From CAYGBW01 sp964348185 (GTDB lineage Bacteria > Desulfobacterota > BSN033 > WVXP01), in contig CAYGBW010000032.1 in NCBI GenBank assembly GCA_964348185.1, positions 1 to 14,788 on the forward strand: a stretch of 14,788 nucleotides of DNA, written 5' to 3'. Position numbers and translations under genes: made by a program. Below the pieces are notes generated by a model. The model ran no database searches, was not told the DNA's origin, and saw only the letters and a program-made list of their open reading frames with translations. This document shows positions 8,318 to 14,755 of the stretch, one piece after another. How positions within the stretch are numbered: the first letter of the stretch is position 1; each line of letters opens with the position of its first letter.

Positions 8318-8563
8318 CTATTCTTCCCTGAAAAAATCGAAACGCCCCTGCTCTTCACCCGGCTGATACTTCGATTCTTTCAGCCACCGGATGATATCGC
8401 TCTTCACATAGCGATACTCTCTGCCGACTTTTCCATAGGGGAGATTTCGTTTGCGCCGCAACTTCCACAGGGTTGTTCTGGAGACTCCGAGAAACTCCAT
8501 CAGTTCTGACTCATTGAGAATCTCCTTATCCTTCAGCTCCGTCCTGACCTTATTCCGTGCCAC
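8318..8563 (-). CDS. Small excisionase/MerR-like helix-turn-helix DNA-binding protein
   Basis: An 81-residue protein, almost entirely one winged helix-turn-helix of the excisionase type (HTH_17 pattern): LNESELMEFLGVSRTTLWKL (about 17-36) is the HTH with its recognition helix, then KVGREYRYVKSDIIRWLKES (about 45-64) supplies the wing and closing helix. The acidic and aromatic tail GEEQGRFDFFREE has no recognised function. Such proteins bind DNA but lack an effector domain; families include phage excisionases and small chromosomal regulators. No phage genes lie nearby, so a chromosomal regulator is more likely. The GTG start at 8563 has AGGAAGGG nine bases upstream. It is the first gene before gltX and smc, and its promoter carries repeated sites, which suggests autoregulation (inference). 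Its target is unknown. Confidence 0.85.
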   Translation of the reverse strand: MARNKVRTELKDKEILNESELMEFLGVSRTTLWKLRRKRNLPYGKVGREYRYVKSDIIRWLKESKYQPGEEQGRFDFFREE

Positions 8564-8581
8564 GAGGAATTGCCCTTCCTC
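8564..8581 (-). promoter_or_regulatory. Hairpin that includes the ribosome site of the HTH gene
   Basis: On the minus strand GAGGAA (8581-8576) pairs exactly with TTCCTC (8569-8564) around the loop GGGCAA, and the stem ends directly at the GTG start codon. The Shine-Dalgarno AGGAAGGG (8573-8580) lies partly in the stem and partly in the loop, so translation of the HTH gene could be dampened or regulated. The stem is only 6 bp. Confidence 0.45.
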
Positions 8582-8690
8582 CCCAAGCGCTCAGCCGTCA
8601 CCCCTGGGTTTCTTGACGAATGACGCCCCCATGCGTCTTACCGCAATACCATCACACCTGAGACAATGACCGACTGATCTGGCCGACGCT

Positions 8691-8716
8691 GTTAACACAA
8701 GTTAAAATATGTTAAC
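8691..8716. repeat. Three GTTAA repeats in exact 10-bp phase, probable operator
   Basis: GTTAAC (8691-8696), GTTAAA (8701-8706) and GTTAAC (8711-8716) start exactly 10 bases apart, so they face the same side of the helix. They begin next to the -10 box of the minus-strand promoter and cover its predicted start and first 20 transcribed bases, a classic repressor position. The binding protein is unknown; the neighbouring HTH protein is the obvious candidate. Confidence 0.55.
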
Positions 8717-8717
8717 A

Positions 8718-8746
8718 AGTATAAGCATAAAAAAACAAAAAGTCAA
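8718..8746 (-). promoter_or_regulatory. Predicted sigma70 promoter of HTH-gltX-smc
   Basis: On the minus strand TTGACT (8741-8746) and TATACT (8718-8723) each match consensus at 5 of 6 positions and are exactly 17 bases apart. The spacer is T-rich. The predicted start near 8711 gives a leader of about 148 bases to the GTG at 8563. Confidence 0.75.
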
Positions 8747-8759
8747 CTCCGTTTTGCCC

Positions 8760-8788
8760 TTGACAAGCCTCGTGAAACGTGGTACAAA
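8760..8788 (+). promoter_or_regulatory. Predicted sigma70 promoter of the atp operon
   Basis: TTGACA (8760-8765), exact consensus, then 17 bases, then TACAAA (8783-8788), 4 of 6 to consensus. The predicted start near 8795 gives a leader of about 68 bases to the atpF' ATG. Its -35 box lies only 13 bases from that of the divergent promoter. Confidence 0.65.
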
Positions 8789-8791
8789 TCT

Positions 8792-8810
8792 TGACCGTTC
8801 TGGTCGGTCA
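8792..8810. repeat. Inverted repeat at the predicted atp transcription start
   Basis: TGACCG (8792-8797) and CGGTCA (8805-8810) are perfect 6-base arms separated by 7 bases, centred about 6 bases after the predicted start. The spacing suits a dimeric regulator or a small leader hairpin. The right arm is part of GTCGGTCATT (8803-8812), which recurs inverted at 8665-8674 in the other operon's leader. Confidence 0.45.
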
Positions 8811-8862
8811 TTTAAGGGAATAGCTCCTGTAAAATTAACAGCTTATCTACGGTGCATCGACG

Positions 8863-9291
8863 ATGATCGAAATCAACCAGAGTCTCATTATTCAGATCAT
8901 AACGTTTATCATCTTTATCTGGATTTTAGATTACCTTGTTTTCAAGCCGATTGTTAGGGTTCTTGATGAACGCCGTGAGCGGATTGATGGAACCATGGAG
9001 AAGGCGCGGCTCATGGAGGCTGAGATACAAAAAAAGCTTGACGAGTATGAGGAGAGGATCCAGGAGGCGAAAAGCCAGGCCGCCTATGAAAAGGAGAGGA
9101 TTCGGAGGGAAGGGGAGAGTGTTGCCAAGGCCATTGTTGAGAGGGCCCGCACCGAACTGGCACGGGATATCCCGATTATTCGAAGGCAGATCGCCAATGA
9201 AGCGGATCGCACGAGACGTGAACTCGAGAGGCGGGCTCATGAAGTCGGAAGGGATATTGCCTGTCGGATCCTGGGAAGGGAGATCTCATGA
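8863..9291 (+). CDS. atpF': F1Fo ATP synthase subunit b' (AtpF-like, first b-type subunit)
   Basis: Peripheral-stalk subunit that, paired with the second b-type protein, holds F1 still against the rotating c-ring. The 142-residue protein has one N-terminal membrane helix (IIQIITFIIFIWILDYLVF, about 9-27) ending in the KPI-V--LDERRERI pattern seen at the membrane exit of b subunits, then a long charged helix (about 38-125) of Glu, Arg, Lys and Ala that forms the stalk. A tail ending GRDIACRILGREIS contacts F1. The start is ATG 8863; a strong Shine-Dalgarno is not visible, which is unusual for the first gene of an operon expected to be highly expressed. The 3' end overlaps atpF by 4 bases (ATGA). 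Two unlike b subunits occur in cyanobacteria and many deltaproteobacteria. Confidence 0.92.
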   Translation: MIEINQSLIIQIITFIIFIWILDYLVFKPIVRVLDERRERIDGTMEKARLMEAEIQKKLDEYEERIQEAKSQAAYEKERIRREGESVAKAIVERARTELARDIPIIRRQIANEADRTRRELERRAHEVGRDIACRILGREIS

Positions 9292-9875
9292 TTGGGGGGA
9301 CACGACGAGGAAGAGAAAAGGTCGGAATCGTTGGAATCGGGCTTTTGTTCCTTGCGGTCTTGCCTGGCTGTGCCATGCTCGAGCGGATTACCCATGATCC
9401 CTGGCTGAGTTTTGCCTTCAAAGTGCTCAATTTTGCGATCCTGATGGTTATCCTGATCAAAGTCCTTTCAAAGCCTCTGGGGAATTTCCTCAAAAATCGT
9501 CAGGCCAAGGTCAGACAGACCCTGGAAGACGCGAAAAAGGCCAGGGCCCAGGCCGAAGAAAGGATGCAGGACTACGAAAGGCGGTTGGCTCAGATCGATA
9601 AGGAAATCGCGGAGATCCTCGATACCCTGAGAGAAGAAGGGCAGCGAGAGAAGGCGAGAATCATCCGAGCGGCCGAAGAGCAGGCAGAAAAGATCAAGGA
9701 ACAGGCTCGAGCCACAGCCCAACAGGAGGTCCAGCAGGCTCAGCGAATTCTCAGAGAGGAGACGGCCGGTCTGGCGGTAAAACTCGCCGAAGACATACTG
9801 AAAAAGACCATCGCCGATTCAGACCACAAAAGGCTGGTGGAAGAATACGTGGACCAGATGGGGACCGTCCCATGA
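9288..9875 (+). CDS. atpF: F1Fo ATP synthase subunit b with signal-like, lipobox-bearing N-terminus
   Basis: Second b-type peripheral-stalk subunit, 195 residues, longer than the roughly 156 of E. coli b because of an N-terminal extension. The extension has a basic start (Arg6, Arg7, Arg9, Lys11), a hydrophobic run (12-25) and LPGC with Cys28, resembling a lipoprotein signal although Pro at the -2 position is not typical. The true membrane helix follows (about 42-62, KVLNFAILMVILIKVLSKPL), then the usual stalk helix rich in Ala, Glu, Lys and Gln, and a C-terminal F1-binding part. Start ATG 9288 has AAGGGAG about six bases upstream and overlaps the atpF' stop; an internal Met30 has no ribosome site. 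As I recall, N-terminal signal-like extensions occur in deltaproteobacterial b subunits. Confidence 0.93.
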   Translation: MIGGTRRGREKVGIVGIGLLFLAVLPGCAMLERITHDPWLSFAFKVLNFAILMVILIKVLSKPLGNFLKNRQAKVRQTLEDAKKARAQAEERMQDYERRLAQIDKEIAEILDTLREEGQREKARIIRAAEEQAEKIKEQARATAQQEVQQAQRILREETAGLAVKLAEDILKKTIADSDHKRLVEEYVDQMGTVP

Positions 9876-10414
9876 TCAAGAGCACCATTGCCCGGCGCTA
9901 TGCCAAGGCCATCCTCATCACTGCGAAGAAGGAGAACCGTATTCAAGAGATGGCCGACGAACTCTCGTCTCTCTCCGTTCTGATTGAGCAGGTGAAGAGA
10001 TTTTGGGAGTTGATCAACAACCCGGTGTACAGTCTGGAGCTCCGCAAGCAGGTCCTCTCCGAGGTGGCAAGACGGACGGGGATGAGTCCCCCGGTCTTAG
10101 GACTCCTCATGCTTCTTCTGGATAAACACCGGATGAAATACCTCCCTGCGATCATATCGGTTTATGGTGAGATGGCGGATGAGGCACTCGGGCGTGTTCG
10201 GGCGCAGGTATACAGTGCTAAGGAGTTGACTCAGAAGGAGCAGGAGAGGATCCGTCACAAGCTCACGAGGGTGATCGGAAAAGAGATCATCCTTGAGACC
10301 ATCCAGGATACCTCACTCATCGGGGGCATCGTCACCAAGATTCGGGGGCTGGTCCTGGATGGGAGTCTCAGGACACAGCTCGCAAGGCTCAAGGAGAGCT
10401 TGGTAAAGGGGTAG
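9872..10414 (+). CDS. atpH: F1Fo ATP synthase subunit delta
   Basis: Delta (OSCP) subunit, which caps the alpha3beta3 head and ties it to the b stalk. The 180-residue size is standard. The N-terminal helical domain begins with the family block STIARRYAKAILITAKKENR (4-23), and the C-terminal part holds ETIQDTSLIGGIVTKIRGLV (about 144-163, the conserved D-SLIGG--- region) before the DGSLRTQLARLKESL end. It overlaps atpF by 4 bases and is followed by atpA after 4 bases. Confidence 0.95.
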   Translation: MIKSTIARRYAKAILITAKKENRIQEMADELSSLSVLIEQVKRFWELINNPVYSLELRKQVLSEVARRTGMSPPVLGLLMLLLDKHRMKYLPAIISVYGEMADEALGRVRAQVYSAKELTQKEQERIRHKLTRVIGKEIILETIQDTSLIGGIVTKIRGLVLDGSLRTQLARLKESLVKG

Positions 10415-10418
10415 GTTT

Positions 10419-11927
10419 ATGGAAATCAAAGCTGAAGAGATCAGTCGCGTCATTGAAGAACAAATCAGAGGCTATGAACGGGAGATAGATATCAGCGAAA
10501 CCGGCGTGGTTCTGACTGTCGGCGATGGGATTGCCCGGATCCATGGCCTGGAAAATGCCATGGCAGGAGAACTTCTAGAATTTCCCCACGACGTGTTCGG
10601 AATGGTTCTCAACCTGGAGGAGGACAACGTGGGTGCGGCCCTCCTGGGAGAGGATTTCCTCATCAAGGAAGGAGACCTGGTCAAGAGAACGAAAAGGATC
10701 GTCCAGGTACCGGTGGGAGATTCCCTGGTTGGTCGGGTGGTCAATGCCCTGGCCCATCCCATCGATGGGCTAGGACCCATAGAATCGAGCCATTCCCGCA
10801 GTGTTGAAATGCGGGCTCCTGGAGTGGTGATTCGACAGCCGGTGAAGGAGCCTCTTCAGACAGGGCTCAAAGCCATTGACTCGATGATTCCCATCGGGCG
10901 GGGCCAGAGAGAGCTAATCATTGGAGACCGGCAGACAGGCAAAACCGCCCTGGCCGTGGACACCATCATCAATCAGAAGGGTGCTGATGTAGTTTGTGTC
11001 TACGTGGCCATCGGGCAGAAGCGATCCACTGTAGCCCAGGTGGTGGATAAACTGAGGACCTTTGGCGCCATGGATTACACCATCGTGGTTTCTGCCACGG
11101 CCAGCGAATCGGCTCCCATGCAGTTCATCGCGCCTTATGCAGGGTGTGCGACGGGCGAGTATTTTCGGGATAATGGAAGGCATGCCCTCGTCATTTATGA
11201 CGATCTTTCAAAACATGCCTGGGCTTACAGACAGATGTCTCTTCTCCTGAGAAGGCCTCCAGGCAGGGAGGCCTATCCAGGGGATATCTTCTACCTCCAT
11301 TCCCGGCTCCTTGAAAGAGCCGCTAAGATGAACGATGCCCTGGGAGGGGGATCACTAACCGCTCTGCCTGTCATCGAAACCCAGGCAGGAGACGTGTCGG
11401 CCTATATTCCGACCAATGTGATTTCGATTACGGATGGCCAGATCTACCTCGAGACAGACCTTTTCTATTCCGGCGTCCGGCCTGCGGTCAATGTGGGTCT
11501 GTCCGTGTCCCGAGTTGGGGGCAACGCCCAGATCAAGGCAATGAAGCAGGTGGCCGGTTCCCTCCGTCTGGATCTTGCTCAGTATCGAGAAATGGCTGCT
11601 TTTGCTCAGTTCGGAAGCGATCTGGACAAAGCGACCCAGGCCCAGTTGGCTCGAGGGTCTCGTCTGGTCGAGGTGCTGAAACAGGGACAGTACAAGCCAC
11701 TCCCCGTAGAAAAGCAGATCATTATGATCTATGCGGGTGTGAATGGCTGGCTGGATGACATCCCCGTGGAGGGCATTTCGAAGTTTGAGAGAGAATTCCA
11801 TGATTTTCTCGATGCGAAATACCCGGAAATCGGGCAAATGATCCGGGAAAAGAAGGAACTGGACGACGAGATCCAGGGGAAACTCGACAGGAGCCTGGAG
11901 GAGTTCAAGGAAGGGTTCTCGGCCTGA
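10419..11927 (+). CDS. atpA: F1 ATP synthase subunit alpha
   Basis: Non-catalytic nucleotide-binding subunit of the F1 head, alternating with beta. The 502 residues are the standard length. Walker A is GDRQTGKT (169-176), and IDSMIPIGRGQRELIIGD precedes it as in other alpha chains. The conserved stretch around SLLLRRPPGREAYPGD (274-289) is present, and SVSRVGG supplies the arginine finger (Arg365) that reaches into the beta catalytic site. The N-terminal GDGIARIHGLENAMAGELL (about 36-54) is the crown beta-barrel. The ribosome site AAGGGGTAGG overlaps the atpH stop. No key residue is missing. Confidence 0.98.
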   Translation: MEIKAEEISRVIEEQIRGYEREIDISETGVVLTVGDGIARIHGLENAMAGELLEFPHDVFGMVLNLEEDNVGAALLGEDFLIKEGDLVKRTKRIVQVPVGDSLVGRVVNALAHPIDGLGPIESSHSRSVEMRAPGVVIRQPVKEPLQTGLKAIDSMIPIGRGQRELIIGDRQTGKTALAVDTIINQKGADVVCVYVAIGQKRSTVAQVVDKLRTFGAMDYTIVVSATASESAPMQFIAPYAGCATGEYFRDNGRHALVIYDDLSKHAWAYRQMSLLLRRPPGREAYPGDIFYLHSRLLERAAKMNDALGGGSLTALPVIETQAGDVSAYIPTNVISITDGQIYLETDLFYSGVRPAVNVGLSVSRVGGNAQIKAMKQVAGSLRLDLAQYREMAAFAQFGSDLDKATQAQLARGSRLVEVLKQGQYKPLPVEKQIIMIYAGVNGWLDDIPVEGISKFEREFHDFLDAKYPEIGQMIREKKELDDEIQGKLDRSLEEFKEGFSA

Positions 11928-12208
11928 CGCATCATTGCCTTTCGACGGCTTTACTGGGAATCGATGCCGGGAGACCTCTCGAGTATTAGCGCGTCGCTTT
12001 ACTCCGTTTGAGGAGCGCTCTGCTTAAGGTTGGAGGCTGGATACTAGGTGCCGGCTGTTGGATATTGGTACTGGATGCTTGAACGTTCTTTGATTCCAAA
12101 ATCCGCAATCCTAACCACCCCATGGCTTCCGAACCCCCTCAAGAGGCAGATCAAAAGCACGTTATGCGGGTGTGGACTCTTTATCTAGAATGAGTTATTG
12201 GGTCACCT
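11928..12208. other. Long spacer inside the atp operon, no gene seen
   Basis: These 281 bases separate atpA from atpG, where a much shorter gap is usual. No reading frame looks coding. It contains the palindrome GAGCGCTC (12013-12020) and degenerate repeats at 12037-12113. I find no convincing terminator or promoter; TAGAAT at 12186-12191 lacks a partner -35 box. The ribosome site before atpG is also weak. Confidence 0.6.
12037..12113. repeat. Two sets of degenerate short repeats in the atpA-atpG spacer
   Basis: First set: CTGGATACT (12037-12045), TTGGATATT (12058-12066) and CTGGATGCT (12071-12079). Second set: three 7-base units ATTCCAA, AATCCGC and AATCCTA (12093-12113). The units are irregular and diverged. 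They look like low-complexity intergenic repeats rather than a mobile element or CRISPR. Confidence 0.5.
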
Positions 12209-13072
12209 ATGGCCACCCTGAGAGACATTCGGCGAAGAATTGCCAGCATCCAAAACACCCAGCAAATCACCAAGGCGATGAAAATGGTGGCGGCGGCGAA
12301 ACTACGACGGGCTCAGGAGAGTATTGTCGAGGCCAGACCTTACGCCATCAAACTGAGAGATGTTTTGGGGAGTCTCAGCCTCAGGACGGATCCCATGGCC
12401 CACCCCCTCCTTGCCCGCCGGGAGGTACGGAAAGTGGAACTGATGCCCGTCTCATCGGACAGGGGCCTCTGTGGAGGGTTCAACCAGAATGTCATTCGGG
12501 CAACGGAGCGATTCATCCGTGAGAACCAGGAGATCTACGAGGCGGTAACGCTCCGTATCGTTGGGCGAAAGGCCCTGGAATACTTTTCAAGACGGGAGTA
12601 TAAGGTCCACAAACACTATGTCAATATTCTCGGGATGCTCACCTACGACACCGCATCGGCTATCGCCGCTGAGGTGATCGAAGCCTATAGCGCTGAAGTG
12701 TTCGACGAGATCTATCTGGTGTATAATGAGTTTCGGTCGGCTATTTCCCAGCGTCCGGTTCTGGAAAAGCTTCTGCCCATTGACCCGATTCCAGCAGAAC
12801 CAGGGTATGTGATGACATCCTATATCTATGAACCCAGTGAGGCGGAAATCCTGGAGACCTTGCTTCCCCGATACGTCGAGTACGAGATCTATCGGGCATT
12901 CCTGGAATCTCAGGCCGGCGAGCAGGGGGCCAGGATGACAGCTATGGATTCAGCCACAAACAATGCTCAGGACATGCTCGATAAGCTGACCCTCCATTAC
13001 AACCGAGCCCGTCAGGCGATGATCACAAGGGAGCTCATCGATATCATTGGCGGGGCAGAGGCGCTGACATAA
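12209..13072 (+). CDS. atpG: F1 ATP synthase subunit gamma
   Basis: Central rotor shaft of F1, turning inside alpha3beta3 and coupling to the c-ring. The 287 residues are the usual length. The N-terminal coiled-coil helix carries RRIASIQNTQQITKAMKMVA (9-28) and the C-terminal helix carries MDSATNNAQDMLDKLTLHYN and ends RELIDIIGGAEAL, the two antiparallel strands of the shaft. The Rossmann-like middle includes SSDRGLCGGFNQNV. The line before it, KVELMPV, departs slightly from the hydrophobic VVI-type strand usual there. Start ATG 12209 is fixed by the conserved ATLRDIRRRI; no clear Shine-Dalgarno precedes it. Confidence 0.97.
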   Translation: MATLRDIRRRIASIQNTQQITKAMKMVAAAKLRRAQESIVEARPYAIKLRDVLGSLSLRTDPMAHPLLARREVRKVELMPVSSDRGLCGGFNQNVIRATERFIRENQEIYEAVTLRIVGRKALEYFSRREYKVHKHYVNILGMLTYDTASAIAAEVIEAYSAEVFDEIYLVYNEFRSAISQRPVLEKLLPIDPIPAEPGYVMTSYIYEPSEAEILETLLPRYVEYEIYRAFLESQAGEQGARMTAMDSATNNAQDMLDKLTLHYNRARQAMITRELIDIIGGAEALT

Positions 13073-13226
13073 GCCAGCCGCCAACCGTCGCGGGTCAACT
13101 CCAACCGTAGAGAACGAGGGGAGGGCGATCGAACCACCGAATTGGGGTGGAGGGCAGTGCCGAGATCGACTCAAGGAACGCCAGGAATTCAGTTGAAAGA
13201 ATAAACATCGAGCCGAAGGAGGAGCA
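13073..13226. other. Spacer between atpG and atpD
   Basis: 154 bases without a gene. It has a direct repeat CCAACCGT at 13081 and 13101 (exactly 20 bases apart), a small hairpin CCACC (13134-13138) with GGTGG (13146-13150), and the strong atpD ribosome site near its end. No terminator is evident. Confidence 0.5.
13216..13222 (+). promoter_or_regulatory. Strong ribosome binding site of atpD
   Basis: AAGGAGG ends four bases before ATG 13227, the best Shine-Dalgarno of the atp cluster. It contrasts with the weak sites before atpF' and atpG. Confidence 0.75.
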
Positions 13227-14633
13227 ATGGGAGAAGGGAAGCTAATCCAAATCATCGGGCCTGTGGTCGACGTCGAGTTCGAGCCCGGAGAGCTGCCGGA
13301 AATCTACAACGCCCTGAGAATTACGAATCCTTCAATCAGCGACAAAGAGGGGAATCTGGTTGTGGAAGTCGCTCAACATGTGGGAGAGAACACGGTTCGC
13401 TGCATTGCCATGGACTCCACCGACGGACTCGTTCGTGGCACGAAGGCGGTCGACACGGGACAACCCATCACCATGCCTGTAGGGCGCGAGGTTCTGGGAC
13501 GTGTCCTCAACGTGATCGGCGAGCCCGTCGACGAAGGACCTCCCATAGAGACCGAGAAGCGCTACCCCATCCATCGCCCGGCTCCGAGCTTTCTCGATCA
13601 GAACACAACGGTGGAGGCCTTTGAGACAGGGATCAAGGTCATCGACCTTCTGGAGCCATACGCACGAGGGGGAAAGATCGGGCTATTCGGTGGAGCGGGC
13701 GTCGGCAAAACCGTGGTGATTATGGAGTTGATTCACAATATCGCCATCCAACACGGGGGTTTCTCTGTGTTTGGGGGGGTGGGTGAGCGGACCCGGGAGG
13801 GCAACGACCTCTGGCTCGAGATGATCCACTCCAAGGTCATTGACAAAGCCGCCCTCGTTTTCGGCCAGATGACCGAACCCCCTGGAGCTCGTGCACGGGT
13901 GGGGCTTTCCGCTCTGACAGCAGCGGAGTATTTCAGAGACGAGGAGGGCCAGGACGTTCTCCTCTTCATAGACAACATCTTTCGATTTACCCAGGCAAAT
14001 TCTGAAGTCTCGGCCCTTCTGGGAAGGATGCCCTCTGCGGTGGGTTACCAGCCTACCCTGGCTACCGACTTGGGAGAGCTTCAGGAGAGGATCACCTCGA
14101 CCACCAAGGGGTCTATCACATCGGTCCAGGCCATTTACGTGCCTGCAGATGATCTGACAGACCCCGCACCGGCCACGACATTTTCCCATTTGGATGCCAC
14201 CACCGTACTGTCTCGGCAGATTGTGGAGATGGGTATCTATCCGGCGGTGGATCCCCTGGATTCCACTTCTCGGATTCTCGATCCGGCCGTGGTGGGAGAA
14301 GAGCACTATCAGACGGCTCGGGCCGTGCAGCAGATCCTCCAGAAGTACAAGGACCTCCAGGACATCATTGCGATTCTAGGGATGGATGAGCTTTCTGAAG
14401 ATGATAAACTGATCGTGAGTCGGGCGAGAAAGATCCAGAGATTCTTATCTCAGCCCTTCTTTGTCGCTGAGGAGTTTACGGGGACAGAGGGCCGATATGT
14501 GAAACTGCCCGATACGATCAAGGGCTTTCAAGAGATCGTGGAAGGCAAACATGACGAAATCCCGGAGCAGGCCTTTTACATGGTGGGGACCATTGAGGAG
14601 GCCCTTGAGAAAGCGGAAAGGTTGATGGGCTAG
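13227..14633 (+). CDS. atpD: F1 ATP synthase subunit beta (catalytic)
   Basis: Catalytic subunit that makes or splits ATP at the alpha-beta interfaces. The 468 residues match the family length. Walker A is GGAGVGKT (155-162); the catalytic glutamate is Glu187 in GERTREGND (186-194); Walker B is in DVLLFIDNIFRFTQANSE; and the ALLGRMPSAVGYQPTL block is intact. The lever motif reads MDELSEDDKL, a DELSEED variant with Asp in the last position. All catalytic residues appear present. It is the last complete gene in the window; atpC (epsilon) would be expected next. Confidence 0.98.
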   Translation: MGEGKLIQIIGPVVDVEFEPGELPEIYNALRITNPSISDKEGNLVVEVAQHVGENTVRCIAMDSTDGLVRGTKAVDTGQPITMPVGREVLGRVLNVIGEPVDEGPPIETEKRYPIHRPAPSFLDQNTTVEAFETGIKVIDLLEPYARGGKIGLFGGAGVGKTVVIMELIHNIAIQHGGFSVFGGVGERTREGNDLWLEMIHSKVIDKAALVFGQMTEPPGARARVGLSALTAAEYFRDEEGQDVLLFIDNIFRFTQANSEVSALLGRMPSAVGYQPTLATDLGELQERITSTTKGSITSVQAIYVPADDLTDPAPATTFSHLDATTVLSRQIVEMGIYPAVDPLDSTSRILDPAVVGEEHYQTARAVQQILQKYKDLQDIIAILGMDELSEDDKLIVSRARKIQRFLSQPFFVAEEFTGTEGRYVKLPDTIKGFQEIVEGKHDEIPEQAFYMVGTIEEALEKAERLMG

Positions 14634-14701
14634 CAAGACCCTTTGTCTGATCATTAAATGCGAGTATCGTATATCAAATCGACAGACGATTCGCTAGCGT
14701 A

Positions 14702-14751
14702 TTCGAATTTATGATTTTGAGTTTGTTTCGAATTTCGTACTTCGAGTTTAG
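14702..14751. repeat. Imperfect 25-bp tandem repeat after atpD
   Basis: Two adjacent 25-base units (14702-14726 and 14727-14751) share 18 of 25 bases. Both begin TTCGAATTT, and a related TTTGAGTTT or TTCGAGTTT lies 14 bases further in each. The pattern is a nested short repeat rather than a coding or mobile sequence. Confidence 0.6.
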
Positions 14752-14755
14752 TCAT

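Larger units (their letters stand above)
8564..8862. promoter_or_regulatory. Divergent control region between the HTH-gltX-smc and atp operons
   Basis: This 299-base gap has no credible gene. It holds two back-to-back promoters, a three-copy GTTAA array, an inverted repeat TGACCG-N7-CGGTCA, a small hairpin (GACGC 8622-8626 with GCGTC 8633-8637) and an AT-rich centre at about 8691-8745. The individual elements are listed separately. Confidence 0.75.

Noticed and set aside
8318..8563. HTH protein considered as a phage excisionase marking a prophage or integrative element
   Set aside because: No integrase, attachment-site repeat or other mobile gene is near; it is tightly linked to the housekeeping gene gltX.
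8691..8716. GTTAA array considered as a CRISPR remnant or replication origin iterons
   Set aside because: Units are 5-6 bases on a 10-base step, far too short for CRISPR. There is no DnaA-box cluster or replication gene nearby, and the position on a promoter favours an operator.
8791..8796. TTGACC as a second -35 box for the atp operon
   Set aside because: No acceptable -10 box lies 16-18 bases downstream; the box is better explained as part of the inverted repeat.
8709..8957. 82-codon frame across the divergent promoter region
   Set aside because: It overlaps both promoters and runs into atpF' in another frame; low-complexity start and no domain.
12001..12030. GAGCGCTC palindrome as an atpA terminator
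   Set aside because: The palindrome has no loop and no T tract follows, so it cannot form a normal intrinsic terminator.
12172..12522. 116-codon frame overlapping the atpG start
   Set aside because: Out-of-frame shadow of atpG with a proline- and glycine-rich, unrecognisable translation.
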